A stretch of DNA of 64,000 nucleotides from Epiperipatus broadwayi (GCA_028023455.1 JAQFVV010000001.1:24419401-24483400), one strand, 5' to 3'. Positions 1-12,334 are shown, numbered from the stretch's first letter. A program made the numbers and translations. Notes: a model not told the origin generated them from the letters alone.

Positions 1-850
1 AACAACAGATAAATACTGTTCATTATACAAATTCCCCAAAGAGATATTATTTGAATTTCTTAGTAAAAATAATATAGAAAAGATTACAGAAATGGCAGAA
101 CAACGGAATCCTTGATATATAATAAAAATAAGGAAATAAGAGACGAATTTGAAAACAAAATAAAAATAATGAAAAACTACATCACAGTACTGATTAACCC
201 AGATAAAAATAATATTATTATTGGAATCCTAAAAAATGCAAATCTTGATTATTCATTTGATGACTTTAACAAAATGATGGAACTGTTTGGCACAGTTATT
301 AATTATCACTCAAAGTTACTCAACAACACTCTTATGCCAGTGTATAGTAATAGATACAAATTCAAAATTAAGCTACACAAAGATGCAAATTCAACTGATA
401 TTCTCTCTCAAATCACAGACTAAAGCTATGCTCTTTCTAACAATCCACAGTCTTATCATTGCAAAGAAAGAGGACATCTTATTAGCTTCTATCTGTAAAT
501 TTTCTATCAAAACCCTTATCTCAGAGCAACACTCATGCACCAATGTGAAGTTAGAAATTCAACAAACTGTAGAACAAACAAAAATATTAAGATAATTGAG
601 AATATTACAACAAAGAAAAAACTCTCCACAAATAATTAATAAAACATCATCAGAACTAATGACTCAATTAATAGCTTATCCTTCACCATTAAAATTATTA
701 ATCTACAATCAAAATGGAAACCAGATCCTCCAAGAAAAAACTGTAAAAAAGGCAACAACACCCTAAATAGAAGATAGCAAAAGTGAAAACTATTCATCCT
801 ATGAAGACAACAGTATACAAATGACTCAGACTCTATAAACTCCATGGCTC
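1..850 (+). pseudogene. LINE ORF1 (gag-like) relic with decayed zinc knuckle
   Basis: Two overlapping open stretches in different frames (112-423 and 287-595), followed by a readable but broken frame to about 850, look like the first protein of a LINE. In the frame around 424-490 the peptide reads SYHCKERGHLISFY. This matches a CCHC zinc knuckle (C-x2-C-x4-H-x4-C) in which the first Cys has become Ser and the last has become Tyr. Zinc knuckles in LINE ORF1 proteins bind RNA. The copy is cut by the window start. It lies in the same orientation as the APE endonuclease relic at 2200-2880, from which it is separated by the MITE at 1092-2144. I infer that it is the 5' part of that same element. 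Frameshifts and stops make it non-functional. The family is not identified. Confidence 0.5.
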
Positions 851-1091
851 TTGTTCACCTTGCTTGTTGAATATTAAAGTGCTGGGCAAAAGAATAGAGC
901 CTTTACATTATTAACAAATGCATACTCAGTAAATCCCAAAACATAATATCTATAATTATACCCAGTATATTATATTAATTATAAATAAATATCAATTTAT
1001 ATTTAGTCACTAGAATTCTTGTCAATAGAATATCTTGTATTGTTTTAAATTAATATCAATAGCACAAACTTTTCATAGGCAATTTTATATA

Positions 1092-2144
1092 CACCTGGGT
1101 CTCGTTTTACGCAATAGATAGGCTCCTCAGAAAACACGCGCAACCAAAATCGTGCAAAAATAGACGTAACTTACATTGAAATAGGGGGGATGCGGTCTGT
1201 GATTTTTCAAAATTCGCGTAAAAGCAAAGCATCAATGTAAAATTACTTTAAAATTCACGCAAAGAAAAAAATAAGGAAATAAAATATGACTAATAAAAAA
1301 TTTCAAATTTGAAAAAAATTGATACAAGACAAACTTTTTTTAACTATAATATTTAATTTTATTCAAAATAATATATTTTTATACATAATTTACAGTACAG
1401 TAATTTACATTTTTTTATACACGTTTTAATTATTATAGCTATTTGCCAAAAAAAACGTTCGTTTGCAAACAACTAGCACCAACTTCACACTCATGCTGTG
1501 TCAATGGTTTTCTGGTGACATCGTAATTAGTAATTAATCTTTGAGACAATTTTATTAATTGTTTATGAAACTAACAACTAAAAATTAAATTCTTATTCTT
1601 GTCTTTAATTTTCAATTCCGTTTAAAAATCAAATTTCAAGTCGCCGTAAGTAATTTTTAAATTGTTAATTACAATTAAAAATCAGATTTTAATTTTTAAT
1701 TGTCAAATTTAATTGTGCCCACCTCTATTATTGACCTTTTAAAAATAAACTTGTGGACACTAAATGATTAATAATTGATTACGTTCTTTTTTAAAAAGCA
1801 AAAACAGAATGTGATTTAAAATGCAAAATTAACATGCACAATGTTTGAACAAATTTACATTATAATCTTGTAAAATTTAATGTGTGTATACATAAAATGT
1901 GGAAATCATGATTTTAATTTCATTATTGCATAAAATCTTACTATTATAAAGCACTGAAAATATTGAAATTACTAAGATGAAAGTCGAATTCCAACAATGT
2001 GCTATTACTTTCAATATAACGTAAGTGCGCAAAATTTATTATTTAAAGTAATAGCGCATTATCGGAGTTCGACTTCCGGTAAAACACGAATCGTGTAACT
2101 TCAAAATCGTGTTAAATAAGTCCACGTAAAAAGAGACCCAGGTG
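1092..2144 (+). mobile_element. Tigger/pogo-like non-autonomous DNA transposon, copy 1
   Basis: The element starts CACCTGGGTCTCGTTTTACG and ends with the inverted form AAAAAGAGACCCAGGTG. It is flanked on both sides by TA, the usual target duplication of Tc1/mariner/pogo elements. It carries no open reading frame of useful length. The subterminal sequence, with repeated AAAACACGCG and TCGTGCAAAAA motifs, resembles Tigger-type ends, so pogo/Tigger is my preferred assignment. A second copy lies at 61139-62319 and a third, disrupted, at 60297-62899. Copy 1 interrupts the LINE between its ORF1 and endonuclease. The strand is arbitrary. Confidence 0.8.
1981..2080. repeat. Internal palindrome near the right end of the MITE
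   Basis: The segment around GAAAGTCGAATTCC and GTGCTATTACTTTC is matched in inverted orientation by AAAGTAATAGCGCATTATC and GGAGTTCGACTTCC. This gives an imperfect hairpin about 95 bp long just inside the right terminal repeat. The same hairpin is kept in the second copy (about 62150-62260). Confidence 0.7.
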
Positions 2145-2199
2145 TATTTATGTTTTTTTCCATTAATAACTTTTGAATGTGCAATACAAATTAGTGACT

Positions 2200-2880
2200 T
2201 TTAATGTCAGAGGAATAAATTCCATTGACAAAACAGATCAGATAGGCATGTGGTATAACATTATTCAACCTTACATATTAGGTCTAATAGAAACTAAAAT
2301 TTATATCAGGAATCTCAATTTATACAGCCATTTATCATGAACAGGTATAATTTTTAATAATAAAAAGTGCATTTACCTCATTTAAAACATAATTTATGAA
2401 TTCTTTACATATTTATAATAGCACTATTTTACAAAGCAATTACAATAAACATCATATTTGTTTATTTACCTCCAGACCACATATTCACCAACAGAATAAT
2501 CCTATACTAAACTCAAAATTAGCCAACACCCCTTATCCTTGTATAATTATGGAACATTTCAACATTACATATAAAAAATTTGTAAATAAATGGTTACTTA
2601 TATGTATTTTTTCTCTAATGAATGGAGAGAGGTTTCCCAAAACTACAATTCAACAATGGTAAACATTTTTCAGTCATAGACTTGGTATTTTATTCATCCA
2701 CATTACATCACTTAATGCAGGTAAACTCATAAACTTGCTATTCTCGGATCACTCAGAACTCATAGTAACTCTTGAACTAAATTTTAACTCAAACAAAATA
2801 ATACAAACAAGCAAAACAATCCAAATCTTACTTCCTTCACAGACCAAAGAGTTTCTCAACTCTAATATTGATATATATAT
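2200..2880 (+). pseudogene. LINE APE-type endonuclease relic
   Basis: Conceptual translation from about 2206 gives VTFNVRGINSIDKTDQIG followed by ILGLIETKI. This is the usual opening of the APE-type endonuclease of LINEs, with the catalytic Glu in ETK. Later the frame at 2735-2860 begins LFSDHSELIVTLEL, matching the SDH(S) block that ends this domain. Stops and frameshifts lie between. The enzyme nicks target DNA to prime reverse transcription. Downstream the element is broken by the Penelope-like insertion and the 4.8 kb block, and its reverse transcriptase resumes near 10,150. The two halves having the same orientation and the right domain order supports a single element. Confidence 0.7.
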
Positions 2881-2968
2881 ATATGTTAATTCTAATATTT
2901 TCACGGATAAAAGATGTCATATTATTATTACTATTTGCGGGATATTCCATGTAGTGAAAAAGCTAAAT

Positions 2969-3011
2969 GCTGACGTTTCAGTACAATATCAAGTACCTTC
3001 CTCAGAGCGTT
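2969..3011 (-). ncRNA. Hammerhead-ribozyme-like motif, second (inverted) copy
   Basis: On the minus strand this stretch has the same CTGAGGA, GTAC/GTAC stem, GAAAC and GTC arrangement as 5253-5295. It is the corresponding site in the other arm of the Penelope palindrome. The preserved spacing in both arms reflects their recent common origin, so it is not independent proof of function. Confidence 0.4.
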
Positions 3012-4760
3012 CTCTTTATCAAATCATAAGAATGCATGTGAGATTTAAAATCGTTTTTATCGTTTTCTTTCTCCTCATATTTAAATTCTATTGCTTGAGA
3101 AGTTTTAAAATTTATTTTCTCTTCCAATAGCTTCTTCCAAATGTTGTTAATCTTCTTTAATTCACACCTTTCATTTATGCTCTTGGGCCTTTTAAAAATC
3201 TCTATAGCTTCTCTTGCAATCTTTGGTCATATTGTTCAATTTTTGTTAAAATATTTGTTTTTTCAAAATTGATATCATGATTTGTTAATTTAATATGAGA
3301 ATAAATAGCTGATGAATTGGATTTTTCTCTCACTGCCAGAATGTGTTCTTCCTTTCTAATATTTATTCTACGATTAGTCTGTCCTATATATGTATGTGGA
3401 CAGACCCTACATGGAATTTCATATACACCATGACACTCCAAAGCAATTTTATCTTTAGGAAGTGGAAATATTTCACTAATTTTTTTATAAGTAGTGTAAA
3501 TTGTGTGAATATTATTATTTTTTAAAATGTTACCAATTCTATCAGTTACTCCTTTTATATATGGCAAAATTGTCTTAATTTTTGATGTATCAAAATCTTT
3601 TTTCTTTTGATATGTATAAGCCCTATTAATAATGTTGTAATTAAAACCATTATGAAGAAGCATTTTATTAGTAGCAAAAAGGTCCCGGTGAAAATGGCTA
3701 TCATCAGAAAGTCTCTTTGTTCTATCCAATAATGTCTTTGCTATTGAAAATAGTTGTGCAGGATGGTGATGAGAGGAAAAATGCAGATATCTCCCAGTGT
3801 GTGTTGGTTTTTTATATATACCATGGGATAAAGAACCATCTTCCCTTCTTTCAATCAAAACATCTAAAAAAGGTAATTGATTATTATTTTCTATTTCCAT
3901 GGTAAATTTAATATTGTTGTGAAAAGAGTTAAAAAAATTAAAAAAGTCATTAAAAGCATGCTTGCCATGAGGCCAAATAACAAAGGTATCATCAACATAC
4001 CTCAGCCATATAGATGGTTTTTTAACTGCTAAAGTCAAAATTTTATTTTCCAAATCCTCCATAAAAATAGAAGCTAATGCTGGAGAAATTGGTGAACCCA
4101 TAGCTAGACATGATGTTTGTTTATACATCTGCCCATCAAAAACAAAAAATGTATTCGATAAGCAGTGTTCAATCAAAACCACAGCAAAATTAGGCAACTA
4201 AATATTTTTTAAAACTTGAATCGCTTCATTTACAGGTACACTAGTAAAAAGTGAAACAATGTCAAAACTTACCAAAATATCATTCTTAGTCAATTTAATA
4301 TCCCGGATAAGCTCAAAAAAATGGTTAGTATCTTTAACATATGATGACATCGTTGATAAATGCGGCTGTAAAAAAGAAGTCAAAAAACGAGCTAGTGTCT
4401 GTGTAGGTGAACCAACTACACTTACAATCGGTCTCAATGGAATATCTGGCTTGTGAATTTTTGGTAAACCATATTCCCTGGGAGTAAGCTGTATCTTTGT
4501 TTCTAAATCTAGATCAGTAGAATAAATTAATGTTTTTGTTTTCTTTTCAAGATGAGTCATAGGATCTCTATAAATTTTTTTATAAATATTATCATTTAAT
4601 AAATCATGTATTTTTTTAAAATAATCAGCCTTATTTAAAATTACTGTAGTATTACCCTTATCTGCTGGAAGAATAGTAATAGATTTGTCATTTTTTAATG
4701 CAAACAAAGCTCTTCTTTCATTAATTGATAAATTAGTTTTAGGTGGTTTTGCTTTATTTA
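3002..4760 (-). pseudogene. Penelope-like reverse transcriptase + GIY-YIG endonuclease, broken
   Basis: The frame reads from the palindrome junction at about 4760. The start carries LPADKGNTTVILNKADY, typical of the Penelope-like RT N-terminus. Then come TPREYGLPKIHKP, FDIVSLFTSVPV, CLAMGSPISPALASIFMEDL and the catalytic RYVDDTF near 3995. The GIY-YIG domain has GVYEIPC, TYIGQT and RKEEH near 3330-3420. One in-frame TAG (plus 4198-4200) splits the RT. A one-base deletion near 3226, compared with the inverted plus-strand copy, shifts the frame shortly after EQYDQRL. The N-terminal region upstream of the RT core is missing. Apart from these two lesions the sequence is well preserved, so the insertion is fairly young. 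Family: Penelope-like, endonuclease-positive. Confidence 0.88.
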
Positions 4761-5262
4761 AATTTACATTACTTATAAAAAAATTAGTGAAATATTTCCA
4801 CTTCCTAAAGATAAAATTGCTTTGGAGTGTCATGGTGTATATGAAATTCCATGTAGGGTCTGTCCACATACATATATAGGACAGACTAATCATAGAATAA
4901 ATATTAGAAAGGAAGAACACATTCTGGCAGTGAGAGAAAAATCCAATTCATCAGCTATTTATTCTCATATAAAATTAACAAATCATGATATCAATTTTGA
5001 AAAAACAAATATTTTAGCAAAAATTGAACAATATGACCAGAGATTGCTAAGAGAAGCTATAGAGATTTTTAAAAGGGCCAAGAGCATAAATGAAAGGTGT
5101 GAATTAAAGAAGATTAACAACATTTGGAAGAAGCTATTGGAAAAGAAAATAAATTTTAAAACTTCTCAACCAATAGAATTTAAATATGAGGAGAAAGAAA
5201 ACGATAAAAACGGTTTTAAATCTCACGTGCATTCTTATGATTTGAGAAAGAGGACGCTCTGA
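4761..5262 (+). pseudogene. Penelope-like GIY-YIG endonuclease, C-terminal fragment
   Basis: The open frame at 4822-5262 contains GVYEIPCRVCPHTYIGQT, an RKEEH block, and a basic C-terminal tail with KRAKSINERCELKKI, ending in a TGA at 5260-5262. It corresponds to the C-terminus of the minus-strand copy with few differences in the shared part (for example His for Arg after GQTN, Ala for Thr after NIL), and it keeps the frame that the minus copy has lost. It lacks all RT motifs, so it cannot be an element on its own. The ATG at 4822 is internal to the original protein and is not a natural start. Confidence 0.85.
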
Positions 5263-5295
5263 GGAAGGTACTTGATATTGTACTGAAACGTCAGC
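5253..5295 (+). ncRNA. Hammerhead-ribozyme-like motif in the Penelope 3' region
   Basis: CTGAGGA (5259-5265) fits the CUGANGA core of a hammerhead. It is followed by a possible stem II, AGGTAC with GTACT (5266-5284, one bulge), then GAAAC (5285-5289) and GTC (5290-5292). GCT before the core can pair with AGC after GTC as a short stem I. Hammerhead motifs have been described in Penelope-like elements. Stem III here would be almost absent, so activity is doubtful. The TGA stop of the endonuclease overlaps the core. An identical motif lies on the minus strand at 2969-3011. Confidence 0.4.
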
Positions 5296-5360
5296 ATTTA
5301 GCTTTTTCACTACACGGAATATCCCGCAAATAGTAATAATAATATGACATATATATATAT

Positions 5361-8300
5361 TGTAACCTTTTGTTTAGGTAAGGATGAATTATTTAGATCA
5401 ATTTACTAGAAAATTTTAAATTTCAAAGCTAAGTAAGGGAATGATATATATAATGTGTTGATGATCTTTTGAAAATCTAATTAAAGCAAATAAAAATAAT
5501 TATTGTATAATATTGTATTAGTATTTTAAAAAAAAAGTTAACTAAAGATAAATTGTAATACTGTATGGTTGGGAAAACTGGCCATATAAATACTGCATTA
5601 ATAAGTCTTGTAAATAAATGATTAAAGTCAATTTTAAAAGTAATAATTTAAAGTTAAATAAATAGACTATTTAATAATAATAATTATATTTAATAATTCT
5701 ATTTAAAAATCATTTAATTAAAAGTGATAATATGGGAGACAAGTCCATATTTGATTTTATAATATTGAAATAATTATTCTAAATTTTTGCTATAATATTA
5801 TTTTATGTAATATTTTGTAAATTAAATTATTTATTTTATTTTCAGTTAAATTATGAGTGTTTCATTTATCTTTGTAGATCACGTGATGTGTAAATATTCA
5901 CACGTGTGCTTGCGGAGTTTTTCTAATAAAGTTGAAACTATTTTAAAATTTTAATATAAGATTTAAAAATAGTATATTTGTCTATCTCAGAATAAAAATA
6001 ATATTAACTGTTATAAATATTAAGTTGAGTTTTAAAAAATGAATGTAATAAGTAAAAGTAGATTTTTATTTTGTTTTAAAATAACTATGTTTTAAAAGAA
6101 GGCTAAAAGTAATAATAAATATTATAATATGATATTAAAATTATTTTAAAGTGCTTGATATGTGTAAATAAAATATTAAAATTAACTAAAAATTAAATAA
6201 TATAATAAATATTTAATAAATTATTTATTTTAGTTTTAAGGCAGCATTGTTGGCCAGGGTAGTAATAAATTAAGCATTGTTTAAGTAACCAATCAGGGAA
6301 GTAAATTGCTTAGGTATAAAAGAGCTGCACAAGTTTGGCAGACTATTATTACTGTTACTGCTATTACTACTATTGTGATTACTACCGCTCCAAATTCTAT
6401 CAGAGGAGTAAGCTATATTTAACAACTTAATCTCTAGTAACTTATAGTTTTAAAAATTAGGAGTAATAGTAATAGTCAATTTTATTTATTTTAAAGTTTG
6501 TAAAGAAAGTGTAGTCATTTATTATTATAAGATCGTTTAATACAGAGATGCGTGGCTAAAAACTAAGTAATTCCTTATCGTCCAATTTATTTAAGCCAAC
6601 TTAACATCACATTAAACATGAATAAACCATTAGTAAATTTTAAGTTATGTGGAAAATATTGGAATGATGATTTTTCCATTAGGCACATAATTTTGCCTAT
6701 TGTAATGAATGATTTTTATTTATTATGGAGATTAACAAGTTGGACATCACGGAGGTGATTTAGAAAAGTTCGCCAGAAATGGAAAATAAAATGCTTTTAT
6801 TTGAGAAATTATCTTAAAATAAAATGATGAATTTTAAAAAGAAACTTTTAATTTGACAAAAGTATTAATTCTGAAAATACTTCTTTATGAAGAAATATTT
6901 GGTAATCCATTTTTAAAAACTATTGTACTAATTTAAAATACGTATTAATCTATTTGAAAATGATTATTAATTAACGTATACTGGTCATATAAAAGTTTTG
7001 AAAATTATCTGTGGAAATATAAAGAATAATCATAACTATCGGGGAACGCTGAATCGTACCGGTGTATCAGAGAACTTGAACTTTGGGAAATATGGATAAA
7101 AGTTAAAAAACTTTGAAAATTATTTTAGTGTAAAATATCAAAAGTGCTTTTAATAATATATTTACAGAGCAATGGAATTTATGAATTATTTAAAAACTTT
7201 TAGAAGCAAAGCAATGGTTATTTAAATTAATCCGGATATTATAAAGTTAACTTACCGTATTTTTTTGTTTTGGAATTATCGTACATTTTGTTAAAAGTTG
7301 AACTCTCGGATCATGCATGGTTTTGGCACCAGAAGAAGGTGATCAACAGTGTCATGAAATAGAAGCTGGAGGAGGGAAAAAAAGAACATTTTCCCTCAAG
7401 AAACGTAGTTGATGGACTTTGTAAATATGTTTAAATTTTTTTTTTTTTTACTAAAAAAACTAATATTAATGCTTATTCATAGAATAGAAGTAGGGCAAGA
7501 ACATAGAACATTAAATTATTTACTAACCTAGTGATTAAATTCTTATAAAAATATTTAATAATTTTAATATTTTTAATGTATGATAATGTGGAATAAATGA
7601 TAATATGTAATGTTTTATTTAGTTCGTGATCCAGAAACATCGAATAAGTAATCGCCAGTGGAGACATATTATTTATGGTAACAATTGTCAAAATATTGAT
7701 AATTTTATAATGTATTTTATTATATTTTTTGTTTGGTGTGGATGTATGAAAACATATGTGAAAAACACGATGCATACACACAGCTTATAATTTATTTATT
7801 CATTTTAAAAATATGCATACTTTTATTTATATTATAAGTATATTTTAATGTAAGGGAAATATAAGTATATGATTCTATTATAACTGAACTTATTGTTTAT
7901 CTTAAGTGAATAAGATATTAAAATAATATACTGATACTGATTGTTTATATTTTTGGGTTTAAGAATTATTAAAGAATGAAGTAATCTTTTCTTATTGAGC
8001 AGTTAGATTGTTATTTATACGTGAATTTATTTATTGTTATAAAAATGTGGGAAGGAATTTAGCGATGTAGAGTGATAGATCTCTAATGATAATAGCTTGG
8101 TAGTAAGTTAAATGAAACCAAGGTAATATTTTATGTAGGATTTATTTATATTGGAATAAGGGTAGTTAATAATAATGATTATGCAAGTATAGATAACTTA
8201 GCCCTATAGCTTGTATATGTTCATGGCAGTGCTTATGTGTGTTGAAGTTGAATGTTCCATAGAGCTGAATAAATAGCCTGGACATTATATTTAGTAGTAG

Positions 8301-10141
8301 AGGTTATTAGACAAAGAAGTCATACCTCATTTATTATTCACTGTTACCATGATGGTTATTTGATAGTGGTACTATTGAATTAAAACTCTAGTTTATTCCA
8401 TATACTTACCTATTTATTTACTATCAAAATTTCTTGGATTGCATCGTGAAGGATGGTACTTAAAATATGAAATGATGAATAAGTTTGAAGTGCAGAATTG
8501 TTATTGAAGAAGATAGGATAGGTTATATTATTTTTAAGTAAGATAGAAATAAATGCAAAGAGTACAAGAATATAGTTTGTCAGTAAAGAATCATAAAACT
8601 TTTCATATTTGGAATTGATTGTTATTTATTACAAATGAATAAATGATAATTAAAGTGGGTTTATAAAGATGTTATATAATTATTAAGTTTTAAAAGACTT
8701 AATTATGATGCATATTTTTATAAATAAAGAGATAAAACTAAATCGTGTTTTTTTTTTAAGAATATAAGTAATCATAAGTTTGTACAAGTTATTCTATAAT
8801 AACAATACATCAGTACATATATTTTATTTGACATTAAAATTAATGATTAGTAAGCAGTCTAGGTTAATTGCTATGCTATTAATTAAAGTTATTCACATTA
8901 TTAATAAGTTAGGAATGACTATATTGAATGGTAAAATTATTTTGAAAGGAACTAAATAACAATAATAAATGCATATTGAACTAATAATTTATTTTATATT
9001 TTTCTTAAAACTTACTGACTTAATGAAACTTAATAGAAATGTAATAAAGATACTGTGATAATATTTTTAAATAATAGATTTTTTTTATAAAAATAATATT
9101 CTGTATTCCATATTTCATTTTATTTAATATATATATATTTTTTGAAAGTACAGAAATGGGAGTAAACAAAGTTCATGAATGTTGTAAATAATGTACATAA
9201 TTTATTGTTGAAGTTTGTTAATAAATTTGTTAAGTTTGTTTATAAATCTTGGTGTTGACTCAATTTCTTCACATCACAATTACATAATCACAGATAATTT
9301 GAATTAAGATATAATATTTGCACAACATAAATAAAACTATTATTTAAGAATTATAATATTTTATTGATATGATTTTCTTTAAGAAACTTCATTTATTATA
9401 TCATTATTATGGTCATAGAATAACCACAAAATATTTACACAGAATTACATTATTTTGGTTGCCACATATTTTCAGATTATAAAATCATACCACATATTTA
9501 TTTAAGATGCCATATGGATAATAAAAGATTACATTATATTATTATTATTTATTATACATGATTAATATTACAATAAGAAAAGAGATGAGATTAAAGTATA
9601 CATTGAAGACTATTATTATTATTTAATTATTATTAGTATTAGTCAGATGTAGTTAGGAATGATATTAAATTCCTTATCATGCTTGATTACAACGATTATA
9701 ATTGCCTAGAATTATTTTAAAAGAACCTGAGATTATTTGAGCTAGATTATTTAGATAAATATATGAGGATTATTTTATTGAGATAATTTTAATTAAGTAA
9801 GTAATTATTGAAGACGTAGGAGTGCTATAGATTTATTGTTTGAGATAATAGGCGGGAATAGTATTCTTATGTCATTGAGATAGTATCTTATGGGATATTG
9901 GCTCAATGTATTCATCTTGCCACTTGTAAACTCACTTCATAGTCTCATGATTTTTATTAGATATTTATTTATTTAATTTAGGAAACAGAATTATATTATT
10001 ATTTATTAGTTAAAGCTAGTTTAATGATTTATAGTATTAAAGAATATATTATTATTGATTGGATGCATTTTAAGTGAACATAATTATTTATTTGAGCTAG
10101 ACCAATTTGATATTATATATTTTCCTAAAAGTGAGGGTACA
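5361..10141. other. 4.8 kb non-coding block with TG...CA ends inside (AT)n
   Basis: The block begins TGTAACCTTTTG directly after the (AT)n tract that ends the Penelope element. It ends GAGGGTACA directly before another (AT)n tract, after which the old LINE resumes. TG...CA ends with AT-rich flanks suggest an LTR-type integration. I could not find direct terminal repeats, and no gag or pol frame is visible, so it could be an oversized solo LTR, a large non-coding LTR derivative, or a chance boundary. It contains a CCAAT/TATA promoter-like stretch (6289-6345), a TGGCACCAGAAG motif near 7325 and a purine tract near 7369. The plus strand is purine-rich compared with its surroundings. The only open frame above 100 residues here (minus 7473-7781) has no recognisable domain. 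Confidence 0.4.
6289..6345 (+). promoter_or_regulatory. CCAAT-TATA core promoter-like stretch
   Basis: CCAATCAG lies at 6289-6296 and TATAAAAG at 6315-6322, with a GCAGACTATT initiator-like site near 6340, about 25 bases after the TATA. The downstream sequence has ACTATTACTGTTACTGC-type triplet repeats. Spacing is that of a RNA polymerase II core promoter and would suit an LTR U3/R junction. Seen in sequence; function is inferred. Confidence 0.4.
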
Positions 10142-10149
10142 ATATATAT

Positions 10150-12240
10150 ATAAAATCAAGTAACTACAAATAAATCCAGTATAAGAATGGTGTGCATTCA
10201 CAAACATAATCTTACATATTATAAATCTTATTACAAAAGGCAATCCTCCCACAGGGCTTTTAGAATTGATGGATAAACTTCACACAACAGCCACACAATC
10301 ATCATTCTCCAACACAAACCGCTCCAGATATATTGCACTTAAAAACACATACAAAGCAGCTAATTTTTTGATTACAGAACATCCTTGCAATCAAAAAATG
10401 CATTTTTTTTCCTAGAACATTTGCACTCATGGTCCAATTAATATATCAGAGAGGCACTAGGCCAATCTCACCTATAAGGATTTTAATTGCCATTAAAATG
10501 ATATCTATATTAGGGATGGATTTATGTTGGAAAACGTTTATAATCACTTCAAAAATAAACTTCAAAAAGAGACATCTTTTATTCCAGACCTTGATTTTCT
10601 AGGACTGTCTGAAAACAGTATAACATTCTCATACAAAGAATTTTTACATAAAATCAATACAATACCTAAAGTATATACAGCATTCCTAAAGAAGTATTTG
10701 CACATTTGAGCTTCTTTACCACACAATGCATACTTAATCTAGCAAACTTCCTCTCTAAAAAGATATACAAAAGCTTTATGCAATTTTATAAGTTCCCTTC
10801 TTAAAAAAAACACAGCACAAAGAACCTCCACTAAATGATCTATGCCCAATCTCAATGAGATCTTTAGACATTATTATACTAGAAAGCACTTTTAAGAGCA
10901 GAATGAAACCATACCTCCTACCACTGTTAATAAAGTCACAATTATATAAAAAAAGCATATCAACTGCTCAGGCAGCCTTCATTTTTAAAGCATTAATGAA
11001 CAAAATCAGAAACAAAAAATATATAATCCAATGATGGAACACCTAGACATAAGTTCAGCCTTTTATTCAGTGCAAATAGATAAATTTATAAATCTACTTG
11101 AAGATATTCCTAAATCTTAACTTTACATATTCATAAATCTTCTACTTATTAGGGAAATTCATATCACACTAAATAGAAAACATCACCTCCCATTATACTA
11201 TACAGTTCCATTCTGCAAGGGTCACCAATAAGTTCACTTCTGATAATGCTTTATATCAATCCACTTATCAAAACAATTGATGTCCAACTTACAGGGATAT
11301 ACATATCAGGTCTGAACAAAAGCATGGACAATGTTTCAGTATTTTTAACAAACAAAAAACAAATCCTACTTCTACAAAAAATTATTTCAGGGTATACAAC
11401 AAATTCAAATTTGATGTAAATCTTAATAAATCTAGTTCATAGCAAATTTATTCAAGAAACAAATTCACAAAATCTTTTAAAGGATCTCCAACCTACTTTT
11501 TAGGTTTCCCTTTCACCTTCAGTCAGTCAGAGATATGATAGCAAATTCAATAAAGTCTTAAAAATTGAAAATATAATGCAATCAATGTCAAAAGCTTATC
11601 TATCTCTCTATGAAAAAGCCCCATTGTTCAGTATACTGGTGATGTGAAGACTCACTTACTATACATCAATATTAACATTCATTAAAGCTTTCAGAAATCA
11701 GATTAACAGACTATGTAGAAAATTATTTGGAACAAAAAAAACTGTTGCAATATCAATTAAAAGATTACAACATCCCTTATCACAGAATGGACTTGGAAAT
11801 ATTTAGAATCCAAAAAACTTTAAATATAGTACAAACTTATACACTAGCATATCCAGATTTAGTATATTCACTTAAAATTATCCTACAGATAAAATCATCT
11901 TTCTTTAAATAATACTGAAAAACATTCTTAAATTCACTTTTAAATACATGTACTGAAAACTTTTACTTTCTGATCAAGCAAACACAAATTTACATACTGG
12001 GAAATATTTAATTTAGTTCATTCTTCCCCTCCAGACAGAAAAAGAAACCACCCTACACTTAAACATTAAACAATTGAATAGAAAATTTTGGTTATTGTTC
12101 CTGAAATCACAACTTTTTTCTAATAATCAACATGAAAGCTCTACCTGCTATTTTCTTAAAGCAAAAAGAAACTAATATATATAAAAGATTTATGTACTCT
12201 GTTTTCTTGAACCAGAAACACAAAATCTTTTTCTTTTTTT
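10150..12240 (+). pseudogene. LINE reverse transcriptase relic (3' half of the split LINE)
   Basis: After the 4.8 kb insertion the plus strand reads LLMDKLHTTAT and later, near 11,205-11,270, ILQGSPISSLLIMLYINPLI, the template-grip block of a LINE reverse transcriptase. The downstream frame keeps NQINRLCRKLFG and other thumb-like stretches to about 11,900. Many stops and frameshifts are present. The distance from the end of the endonuclease to this RT block (about 1 kb once the insertions are removed) is what a LINE ORF2 needs, supporting continuity with 2200-2880. The separate open frames at 10524-10709 and 11727-11912 are remnants of this ORF2. The clade is not determined. Confidence 0.65.
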
Positions 12241-12334
12241 AAATGTGTCATGCTAGCAACATTTTGATAGCCTGACATTAGAGCTAGTAATGGAAAAAAA
12301 ACAATAACAATCAACAACTATTTAATATATTTTC

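Larger units (their letters stand above)
2885..5350. mobile_element. Penelope-like element, 5'-truncated, joined to an inverted partial copy
   Basis: A minus-strand reverse transcriptase with C-terminal GIY-YIG endonuclease (about 3002-4760) is fused head-to-head at about 4760 to a second, plus-strand fragment. That fragment holds only the endonuclease and 3' region (4761-5350). The outer arms (about 2917-3495 and 4761-5350) are near-identical inverted repeats, so the whole unit is a large palindrome. Penelope-like elements commonly insert with inverted, partly tandem copies. The element has inserted into the old LINE. It is flanked by (AT)n, so the target duplication cannot be read. Confidence 0.85.

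Noticed and set aside
3343-3905. Plus-strand open frames opposite the Penelope RT
   Set aside because: They mirror the GIY-YIG and RT codons of the minus strand and have no domain of their own.
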